Positions 6,641 through 12,192 of a stretch of 12,192 nt of DNA are shown here, in pieces. The notes beneath the pieces are model-generated. The model made no database searches and was not told where the DNA came from. It saw nothing but the letters and a program-made list of their open reading frames with translations. The stretch's first letter is position 1. Each line of letters starts with the position of its first letter. This DNA comes from an uncultured Bacillota bacterium (GTDB lineage: Bacteria > Bacillota > Clostridia > Lachnospirales > Lachnospiraceae), in NCBI GenBank assembly GCA_958352855.1, contig CATWQE010000076.1, forward strand, positions 1-12,192, read 5' to 3'. The position numbers were made by a program, and so were the translations under genes.

Positions 6641-7354
6641 ATGAAAAGACAGGGGATTTTGTTTCAGGGACTTCCGGTTTTGAAAAGAGAGCAGGCGGAT
6701 TATCTGCAAGAAGAACAGGGAGGCTACATAACACAGGAGAAGATGCGAAAGCCGGTGGAATATATAGATGTTACCTGCTTTCTGGTTTATGAGATTTGCC
6801 TTAGAGAAGCAAGCAGACAGGCTTTAGAGAGAATGGAGCAGGAACGAAAGGAAGAATTAATGGCCCTGGCAGAAAAAAGCAGGTTTCAGGGAATGTTTTT
6901 CTGGCAATGCTTAGATAGAGAGTCACAGAAGCTGGGCAAGTGTGTTATAGGACTTTTGGAGGAACTGCGGGGAGAGAAAGAGGAAAAACAGGAGCTGGCC
7001 TGGGTCGGGTTCTGGTATCTCATACACAAAGGCTTTCAAAAGGAGTATTTGCTGTGGTTACATCAGGAGAAATGTGCTGTTATCAGGAGATTTTCAAAAC
7101 AAAAGGGAGGACTTTTCATGTGTGGCCAGGTATGTATGAATCTGCTCATTGCCCAGGAACTGGGAGTGGACATTATAAAGGATGAAAATTATACTCTGTT
7201 TTGTGAAAGGATAAAAGAATGGAAGGCATTGTGGGAAGTATCAAAAGAGGAAGCGGCGTTAAAATTTTGTCAAAAACTATTGAAAAAAAACCAGAAACAA
7301 GGTACAATTAAACTCGGCAGAAATTGGTTTTACTTGTGCGATGTGCCGCAGTAA
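6641..7354 (+). CDS. Unrecognised cysteine-rich 237-aa protein
   Basis: I do not recognise this protein. It has 237 residues, no signal peptide and no clear membrane segment, so it is probably cytoplasmic. It has ten cysteines (46, 53, 90, 101, 145, 161, 165, 188, 210, 233), including CGQVC at 161-165, but no complete metal-binding pattern that I can name. Residues 55-115 are highly charged (Glu/Lys/Arg) and probably helical. Residues 120-142 are rich in Trp, Phe, Tyr and Leu. The start at 6641 has only a weak GAGG (6632-6635) 5 bases upstream. A frame opening at 6487 overlaps it, but is shorter and has no ribosome site. The next gene, in the decarboxylase operon, begins 137 bases later, and a likely promoter for it lies within the last codons of this gene. 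Whether the two are functionally linked is unknown. Confidence 0.65.
   Translation: MKRQGILFQGLPVLKREQADYLQEEQGGYITQEKMRKPVEYIDVTCFLVYEICLREASRQALERMEQERKEELMALAEKSRFQGMFFWQCLDRESQKLGKCVIGLLEELRGEKEEKQELAWVGFWYLIHKGFQKEYLLWLHQEKCAVIRRFSKQKGGLFMCGQVCMNLLIAQELGVDIIKDENYTLFCERIKEWKALWEVSKEEAALKFCQKLLKKNQKQGTIKLGRNWFYLCDVPQ
7280..7308 (+). promoter_or_regulatory. Promoter of the decarboxylase operon, inside the upstream gene
   Basis: TTGAAA (7280-7285) and TACAAT (7303-7308) each miss the sigma-A consensus by one base and are exactly 17 bases apart; the spacer begins with an A-tract. Transcription would start near 7315, inside the last dozen codons of the preceding gene, giving an approximately 175-nt leader before the first operon gene. 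Confidence 0.65.
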
Positions 7355-7355
7355 A

Positions 7356-7459
7356 CCAAGCGATGATTTCTGCACAAAACCGGATGGAATCACAGAAACG
7401 TGCAGAAATACCGGTAAATAGCAGAAGCCTGCAAGTCAGAACCGGCTTGGATGGCTTTT
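7356..7459 (+). promoter_or_regulatory. Candidate structured leader RNA (three-way junction)
   Basis: Helices visible by eye: P1 CCAAG (7356-7360) with CTTGG (7446-7450); P2 ATTTCTGCAC (7366-7375) with GTGCAGAAAT (7400-7409), a perfect 10-bp stem; P3 CCGGT (7411-7415) with ACCGG (7441-7445), capped by GCAG/CTGC (7421-7424 with 7429-7432). P3 begins one base after P2 ends and abuts P1 directly. A competing stem AGAAGCC (7423-7429) with GGCTTTT (7453-7459) would disrupt P1 and P3. It matches no riboswitch class I recognise. P2 is the only helix that is strong on its own; the rest may be coincidence. Confidence 0.45.
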
Positions 7460-7491
7460 GTGAAAAATATATTTAAATGGAGGGCTGATTA

Positions 7492-8928
7492 ATGAGTAGT
7501 ACAGCACAAAGCTTAGCAAGTAAGAGAATTGCTTCTTTACTTGATGAGAACAGTTTTGTTGAAATTGGCGGCTATGTAACAGCCAGAAACACAGATTTCA
7601 ACTTATCTGACAAAGAAACACCAGCAGATGGTGTCATCACTGGATACGGTGTAATCGATGGCAGCCTGGTTTATGTGTACAGCCAGGACGCATCTGTATT
7701 AAACGGATCTATTGGTGAAATGCATGCGAAAAAAATCGCAAACCTGTATGACCTGGCCATGAAAACAGGAGCGCCGGTTATTGGTTTGATTGATTGTGCC
7801 GGACTGAGATTGCAGGAGGCAACGGATGCATTAAATGCTTTTGGCGAAATCTACACAAAACAGGTTATGGCATCTGGAGTAATTCCTCAGATTACCGGAA
7901 TTTTCGGAACCTGCGGCGGCGGACTTGCTGTAGTTCCTGGTTTAACAGATTTCACATTCATGGAAGCCAAGAAGGGCAGACTGTTTGTGAATGCGCCTAA
8001 CGCACTGGAAGGAAACGAAATTTCTAAATGTGACACATCAAGTGCTGCATACCAGAGTGAAAATGCTGGTCTGGTAGATGTGCTGGGAAGTGAAGAAGAG
8101 ATTTTCGCGCAGATGAGAGAGCTGGTTTCTATGCTGCCATCAAACTACGAAGACAATTCTTCTTATATTGAATGTACAGATGACCTGAACCGCGTATGCC
8201 CGGATCTGGCAAACTGTGTAGGCGATACTGCAATTGCATTTTCTCAGATTGCGGATAACAACGAATTCTTTGAAGTAAAAGCAGCGTATGCAAAAGACAT
8301 GGTGACAGGCTTTATCCGTTTAAACGGCGCTACTGTTGGATGTGTTGCAAACAGATGCGAGGTTTACAACGAAGAAGGAGAAAAGACAGAATCCTTTGAA
8401 AATGTATTATCAGCAAGAGGATGCAAGAAAGCTGCTGAATTTGTAAAATTCTGCGACGCTTTTGAAATTCCTGTTCTGACTCTTACAAATGTAAAGGGTT
8501 ACAAAGCTACAAAATGCTCTGAAGCAAACATTGCAAGAAATGCAGCAGAACTGACAAATGCGTTTATCAGCGCTACAGTTCCTAAAGTAAACATTGTAAT
8601 CGGCGAAGCTTTTGGAAGCGCTTATTTAACAATGAACAGCAAATCCATCGGAGCAGACATGGTATTTGCATGGCCTGATGCGCAGATTGGTATGATGGAT
8701 GCAAAACTGGCTGCAAAAATTATGTATGCCGGTGCAGATGCAGCTACTATTAACGAGAAAGCAGCAGAGTATGCAATGCTTCAGTCCAGCGCCCTTTCCG
8801 CAGCTAAGAGAGGTTACGTTGATACTATTATTGAAGCAGAAGATACAAGAAAATATGTGATTGGTGCCTTTGAAATGTTATTCACAAAGAGAGAAGATCG
8901 TCCAAGCAAGAAACACGGTACGGTTTAA
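7492..8928 (+). CDS. 12S-type biotin-dependent carboxyltransferase subunit, divergent
   Basis: A 478-aa crotonase-fold carboxyltransferase related to methylmalonyl-CoA decarboxylase alpha (MmdA) and the transcarboxylase 12S subunit, which move a carboxyl group between an acyl-CoA and biotin. Family landmarks are LLDENSFVEIG (16-26), GVITGYGVIDG (47-57), GEMHAKKI (75-82), FCDAFEIPV (320-328), the second-domain motif AFGSAYLTM (373-381), FAWPD (392-396) and the C-terminal KREDRPSKKHG (466-476). Compared with MmdA it lacks about 35-40 N-terminal residues, and several active-site motifs differ. DSGGAR is DCAGLR (101-106), the CAGGA oxyanion segment is CGGGL (141-145), and VPGFLPG is VKGYKAT (334-340). 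The substrate therefore cannot be assumed to be methylmalonyl-CoA. GGAGGG (7479-7484) is 7 bases before the ATG. It is the first gene of the operon, with 16 bases to the next start. Confidence 0.87.
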   Translation: MSSTAQSLASKRIASLLDENSFVEIGGYVTARNTDFNLSDKETPADGVITGYGVIDGSLVYVYSQDASVLNGSIGEMHAKKIANLYDLAMKTGAPVIGLIDCAGLRLQEATDALNAFGEIYTKQVMASGVIPQITGIFGTCGGGLAVVPGLTDFTFMEAKKGRLFVNAPNALEGNEISKCDTSSAAYQSENAGLVDVLGSEEEIFAQMRELVSMLPSNYEDNSSYIECTDDLNRVCPDLANCVGDTAIAFSQIADNNEFFEVKAAYAKDMVTGFIRLNGATVGCVANRCEVYNEEGEKTESFENVLSARGCKKAAEFVKFCDAFEIPVLTLTNVKGYKATKCSEANIARNAAELTNAFISATVPKVNIVIGEAFGSAYLTMNSKSIGADMVFAWPDAQIGMMDAKLAAKIMYAGADAATINEKAAEYAMLQSSALSAAKRGYVDTIIEAEDTRKYVIGAFEMLFTKREDRPSKKHGTV

Positions 8929-8944
8929 GCGAGGGGTGAATCAT

Positions 8945-9709
8945 ATGAAAAAGACATGGAAAAAATTAGGTAGTTTAGCAGCAGCAGGAGTTCTTGCCTT
9001 ATCTTTGGCCGGATGCGGCAGTGACAAGGAAAGCATTAACGAAAAGGTACAGCAGAGCCTTTATGAAAGCAGTGTTTCTACAGTAGAAACTCTGGTAAGT
9101 TATGATAATGCAAGTATGAAGCAGGCCATGGAAGAGAATCCTAATATGGATGACTTCACAAAAAGCGCGTTTACATCCTGGATTGACAGCTCTGAGGAGC
9201 TGGGCGCTTATCTTGGCATGGAAGGCGATCAGACTGCTGAGGATACAGTAAAACTGGATAACCACAAATACGTGGTAACTCTGGAAGCAGAGTTTGAAAA
9301 CAGAAGTGCTGTTGTAGAAATGGTATATGATTCCAAACTCACTCCGGAATCCGTAGGCTTCAGCCCCAATTACACCATGGGAGAAAAAATGAGTTCTGCG
9401 GCAGTGAATACAGTGATTGGTATCGCAACCGTATTCTTTATCTTGCTGTTCCTGAGTTTTGTCATTTCTCTTATGAAATATATTCCAAAACTGGAAGCAG
9501 CTCTGGCCAAAAAGAATGCACCGGCACCAGCACCGGCTTCTAATGCAGCGCCGGCAGCTCCGGCTCCTGCAGCGGCAGAAGAAGAACTGGTAGATGATGG
9601 TGAATTGGTAGCTGTAATCGCGGCAGCCATTGCAGCGGCAGAAGGCACTTCTGCAGATGGATTTGTAGTACGTTCCATCAGAAAATCAAATAAAAGAACC
9701 TGGCGATAG
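8945..9709 (+). CDS. OadG-like gamma subunit with N-terminal lipoprotein domain
   Basis: A 254-aa membrane subunit that anchors and assembles the Na+-translocating decarboxylase complex. Residues 1-24 are a lipoprotein signal peptide with lipobox LAGC (lipidated C24). Residues 25-150 form an extracytoplasmic domain not present in classical OadG, which is only about 80-100 residues long. Residues about 152-177 are the single membrane span, followed by a cytoplasmic Ala/Pro linker (191-211) and the typical OadG tail ELVAVIAAAIAAAEGTSADG (220-239) ending in a basic stretch. The topology, outside to inside, agrees with OadG. The GAGGGGTG ribosome site (8931-8938) lies right after the upstream stop and 6 bases before this ATG, so translation is probably coupled. 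The gene sits between the carboxyltransferase and the biotin carrier. The lipoprotein domain's role is unknown; contacts with the pump or the cell wall are guesses. Confidence 0.85.
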   Translation: MKKTWKKLGSLAAAGVLALSLAGCGSDKESINEKVQQSLYESSVSTVETLVSYDNASMKQAMEENPNMDDFTKSAFTSWIDSSEELGAYLGMEGDQTAEDTVKLDNHKYVVTLEAEFENRSAVVEMVYDSKLTPESVGFSPNYTMGEKMSSAAVNTVIGIATVFFILLFLSFVISLMKYIPKLEAALAKKNAPAPAPASNAAPAAPAPAAAEEELVDDGELVAVIAAAIAAAEGTSADGFVVRSIRKSNKRTWR

Positions 9710-9733
9710 GCTATGTCATAGGAGGAAATCAAT

Positions 9734-10102
9734 ATGAAATCTTATACAATTACAGTAAATGGCGTTGCATATGATGTAACAGTAGAAGAAGGCGCTGGAA
9801 ACGGTGCGCCTGCAGCAGCTCCTAAGGCTGCTCCAAAAGCGGCACCTGCAGCAGCTCCAAAAGCAGCAGCACCGGCTGCAGCAGCAGGCGCAATCGAAGT
9901 GAAAGCTTCTGTACCTGGAAAAGTATTTAAAGTGGAAGCAAATGTTGGACAGACAGTAAAAGCTGGTGATGCAATTGTAGTTCTGGAAGCTATGAAAATG
10001 GAAATCCCTGTTGTTGCTCCACAGGATGGTGTTGTTGCAGGTATCAATGTAGCTGTTGGTGATACTGTAGAGAACGGTGATGTTCTGGCATCCATGAACT
10101 AG
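9734..10102 (+). CDS. Biotin carrier protein (biotin/lipoyl attachment domain)
   Basis: A 122-aa biotin carboxyl carrier (1.3S / MmdC type) that shuttles carboxyl groups between carboxyltransferases and the membrane pump. Residues 1-20 are a short beta-rich start (YTITVNGVAYDVTVEE). Residues 25-52 are a flexible Ala/Pro/Lys linker, and residues 53-122 are the biotinyl domain. The biotinylation motif is EAMKME (85-90), with K88 as the modified lysine; the glycines and hydrophobic positions on both sides fit the folded domain. GGAGG at 9721-9725 is 8 bases before the ATG. The start follows the OadG-like stop by 24 bases. The long alanine-rich stretch produces open frames on the opposite strand that are artefacts. 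No biotin carboxylase lies in the visible operon, which fits a decarboxylase or transcarboxylase rather than an ATP-dependent carboxylase. Confidence 0.93.
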   Translation: MKSYTITVNGVAYDVTVEEGAGNGAPAAAPKAAPKAAPAAAPKAAAPAAAAGAIEVKASVPGKVFKVEANVGQTVKAGDAIVVLEAMKMEIPVVAPQDGVVAGINVAVGDTVENGDVLASMN

Positions 10103-10125
10103 AATTTGCATACAGTGTAAATTCC

Positions 10126-10146
10126 CACAGCAGGCTCCTGCCTGTG
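10126..10146 (+). promoter_or_regulatory. Hairpin between biotin carrier and beta subunit genes
   Basis: CACAGCAGG (10126-10134) pairs with CCTGCCTGTG (10137-10146) with one bulged base and a 2-nt loop. No T-run follows; the downstream sequence is A-rich and leads into the next ribosome site. It may stabilise or process the operon mRNA and help set subunit ratios, which is inference. Confidence 0.5.
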
Positions 10147-10173
10147 AAAAACAAATAAATGGGAGGTAAAAAA

Positions 10174-11322
10174 ATGTCTAACATTGCAGATACACTGTCA
10201 AACTTAATATCTCAGACAGCTTTTTTGAATCTGACAGTGGGTAACCTGATTATGATTTTGGTGGCATTTATATTCTTATATCTTGCCATTGCAAAAGGTT
10301 TTGAACCACTTCTGCTCGTGCCGATTGCATTTGGTATGCTTCTGGTAAATATCTATCCGGATATTATGGCAAGTGCAGAACAAACATCAAACGGAGTAGC
10401 CGGACTTCTCCACATTTTCTATATTCTGGATGAGTGGAGTGTGCTTCCGTCTCTGATTTTCCTTGGTGTTGGAGCTATGACGGATTTCGGGCCGCTGATT
10501 GCCAATCCAAAGAGTTTCCTGTTAGGTGCAGCAGCACAGCTTGGTATTTATGCAGCATATTTCCTGGCAATTTTCATGGGATTCAATGGAAAAGCAGCAG
10601 CAGCAATCTCCATCATTGGTGGTGCAGATGGTCCGACATCCATCTTCCTTGCCGGTAAGTTAGGACAGTCTGCTCTTATGGGAGCAATCGCAGTAGCGGC
10701 ATATTCTTATATGTCACTGGTTCCGATTATCCAGCCGCCTATTATGAAGCTTCTTACAACAGAAGAAGAGAGAAAAATCAAAATGGAACAGCTTCGTCCG
10801 GTTTCCAAACTGGAAAAAATTCTGTTCCCAATCATTATTACCGTTGTTGTATGTCTGATTCTGCCAACAACAGCTCCGCTGGTTGGTATGTTAATGCTTG
10901 GTAACCTGTTCCGCGAATCAGGTGTTGTAAAACAGCTTTCAGAGACAGCTTCCAATGCTTTGATGTACATTGTAGTTATCCTTCTGGGAACATCTGTAGG
11001 TGCTGCAACAAGCGCTGAAGCGTTCCTGAAAGTGGATACATTGAAAATCGTAGTATTAGGTCTGGTTGCTTTTGCATTTGGTACTGCCGGAGGTGTGCTT
11101 CTTGGTAAACTGATGTGCAAGCTTACACATGGCAAAATTAATCCTCTGATTGGTTCCGCCGGTGTATCCGCTGTACCTATGGCAGCTCGTGTATCTCAGA
11201 AAGTAGGTGCTGAGGCAGATCCTACCAACTTCCTGCTGATGCATGCCATGGGACCAAACGTTGCAGGTGTTATCGGTACGGCTGTAGCAGCCGGTGCTTT
11301 CATGGCAATTTACGGTGTATAA
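10174..11322 (+). CDS. Sodium ion-translocating decarboxylase, beta subunit (OadB type)
   Basis: A 382-aa polytopic membrane protein that decarboxylates carboxybiotin and uses the energy to export Na+. Alternating hydrophobic segments across the whole length indicate about nine or more spans. The hallmark region GGADGPTSIF (149-158) carries the essential Asp (D152, equivalent to D203 of Klebsiella OadB). The later pore motif NPLIGSAGVSAVPMAAR has N323, G327, S332 and R339 at exactly the spacing of the functional residues N373, G377, S382 and R389 of OadB. The YSYMSLVP segment (177-184) holds candidates for the conserved tyrosine. The length is shorter than Klebsiella OadB, as in Gram-positive relatives (MmdB and GcdB types). 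GGAGG (10162-10166) is 7 bases before the ATG at 10174, which is preferred over the in-frame ATG at 10159 that lies upstream of that ribosome site. No defects are seen. Confidence 0.95.
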   Translation: MSNIADTLSNLISQTAFLNLTVGNLIMILVAFIFLYLAIAKGFEPLLLVPIAFGMLLVNIYPDIMASAEQTSNGVAGLLHIFYILDEWSVLPSLIFLGVGAMTDFGPLIANPKSFLLGAAAQLGIYAAYFLAIFMGFNGKAAAAISIIGGADGPTSIFLAGKLGQSALMGAIAVAAYSYMSLVPIIQPPIMKLLTTEEERKIKMEQLRPVSKLEKILFPIIITVVVCLILPTTAPLVGMLMLGNLFRESGVVKQLSETASNALMYIVVILLGTSVGAATSAEAFLKVDTLKIVVLGLVAFAFGTAGGVLLGKLMCKLTHGKINPLIGSAGVSAVPMAARVSQKVGAEADPTNFLLMHAMGPNVAGVIGTAVAAGAFMAIYGV

Positions 11323-11361
11323 TACCTGTCTGTATCATGAATAAATATGGAGGAAATAATG

Positions 11362-12192
11362 ATGGCAGAAGTAGTAAAAAAACCTATTAAAATTACTGAA
11401 ACAATTCTGCGTGATGCGCATCAGTCTCTCATTGCTACTCGTATGACAACAGAGCAGATGATGCCTATCGTAGAAAAATTAGATAAAGTCGGCTACCATT
11501 CCGTAGAATGCTGGGGTGGTGCAACTTTTGATGCTTCCCTTCGTTTCTTAAAAGAAGATCCATGGGAAAGACTTCGTAAATTCCGCGACGGATTCAAAAA
11601 CACAAAATTGCAGATGTTATTCCGCGGACAGAATATTCTTGGCTACCGTCCTTATGCAGATGACGTAGTAGAATATTTCGTGCAGAAATCCATTGCAAAC
11701 GGTATTGATATCATCCGTATTTTTGACTGTTTAAATGACCTTCGTAACCTGCAGACAGCAGTAAAAGCAGCAAATAAGGAAAAAGGACATGCACAGGTTG
11801 CTCTGTCTTATACCTTAGGTGATGCTTATACACTGGACTACTGGGTAGAAATGGCAAAGAAAGTAGAGGATATGGGAGCAGATTCTATCTGTCTGAAAGA
11901 TATGGCTGGTTTGTTACTGCCATATACAGCAACAGAACTGATTACAGCGTTAAAAGAAGCTGTAGATATTCCGATCCAGTTGCATACACACTATACTTCC
12001 GGTGTTGCTTCCATGACTTATATGAAGGCAGTAGAAGCTGGTGTAGACGTAATTGATACTGCTATGTCTCCATTTGCTCTGGGTACTTCCCAGCCTGCAA
12101 CAGAGGTTATGGTAGAAACCTTCAAAGGCACACCATATGACACTGGATTTGACCAGAAATTACTGGCTGAAATCGCTGACTACTTCCGTCCA
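11362..12192 (+). CDS. 5S/OadA-type pyruvate/oxaloacetate carboxyltransferase (N-terminal part)
   Basis: The first 277 residues are visible and the frame is open to the window edge. This is the carboxyltransferase of oxaloacetate decarboxylase alpha and transcarboxylase 5S, which moves carboxyl from oxaloacetate to biotin, giving pyruvate, or the reverse. TETILRDAHQS (12-22) carries the metal ligand D18. ECWGGATFD (49-57) and FRGQN (87-91) shape the active site, KDMAG (179-183) provides the lysine K179 expected to be carbamylated, and LHTHYTSG (207-214) provides metal ligands H208 and H210. ALGTSQPATE follows near 235-244. All catalytic residues expected in this part are present. GGAGG (11349-11353) serves either the ATG at 11359 or the one at 11362; the 8-base spacing, as for the biotin carrier gene, favours 11362. 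It is the fifth gene of the operon. Whether a C-terminal biotin domain is present lies outside the window. Confidence 0.95.
   Translation, partial: MAEVVKKPIKITETILRDAHQSLIATRMTTEQMMPIVEKLDKVGYHSVECWGGATFDASLRFLKEDPWERLRKFRDGFKNTKLQMLFRGQNILGYRPYADDVVEYFVQKSIANGIDIIRIFDCLNDLRNLQTAVKAANKEKGHAQVALSYTLGDAYTLDYWVEMAKKVEDMGADSICLKDMAGLLLPYTATELITALKEAVDIPIQLHTHYTSGVASMTYMKAVEAGVDVIDTAMSPFALGTSQPATEVMVETFKGTPYDTGFDQKLLAEIADYFRP

Noticed and set aside
6487..6792. Plus-strand 101-codon open frame overlapping the unidentified gene
   Set aside because: It starts within the AT-rich leader without a ribosome site, and the longer frame from 6641 is a better candidate.
9370..10111. Long minus-strand open frames opposite the OadG-like and biotin carrier genes
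   Set aside because: They are mirror images of Ala/Pro-rich codons (GCN, CCN), which rarely give stops on the opposite strand. Their products are low-complexity and lack ribosome sites.

Overview
The window looks like chromosomal DNA from a low-to-moderate GC Firmicute of the class Clostridia, most likely family Lachnospiraceae (the Blautia/Ruminococcus/Dorea-like gut anaerobes). The reasons are strong GGAGG ribosome sites, a T-box leader on tyrS, the accessory PD-(D/E)XK and AAA-ATPase-like families that are multicopy in that group, and a Na+-translocating decarboxylase operon with Ala/Pro-rich linkers. The genus cannot be fixed from the sequence. All supported genes lie on the + strand.

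Left part (1-2800), accessory. The tail of an unidentified gene ends at 112. It is followed by about 390 bases without a convincing gene that hold a series of small hairpins. Next come a Rpn/PD-(D/E)XK transposase-like nuclease gene (502-1359) and an AAA-ATPase-like/nuclease gene (1474-2800). The second gene is decayed: its ATPase part is intact, but the C-terminal nuclease part survives only as two short out-of-frame relics.

Middle (2863-6401). An unusual single-chain fusion joins a NeuD/PglD-like left-handed beta-helix acyltransferase to a NahK-like sugar kinase (2863-4494). A textbook tyrosine T-box attenuator follows, with a sigma-A promoter, UAC specifier, T-box bulge and terminator. It controls tyrosyl-tRNA synthetase (5114-6337), which ends in a strong intrinsic terminator.

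Right part (6425-12192). A promoter with a long leader precedes an unrecognised, cysteine-rich 237-aa protein (6641-7354). A second near-consensus promoter is buried in the end of that gene. It would drive a five-gene energy-conversion operon through a leader of about 175 nt that can fold as a three-way junction. The operon encodes a 12S-type carboxyltransferase with altered active-site motifs, a lipoprotein-anchored OadG-like gamma subunit, a biotin carrier (1.3S-like), the OadB-type Na+-pumping beta subunit, and the start of a 5S/OadA-type pyruvate/oxaloacetate carboxyltransferase that runs off the window.

Taken together, the operon looks like a hybrid of Na+-translocating decarboxylase and transcarboxylase. 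Two different carboxyltransferases could load or unload one biotin carrier that also feeds a membrane pump coupling decarboxylation to Na+ export. The family identities are well supported. The substrate of the 12S-like subunit and the direction of flow are inference.
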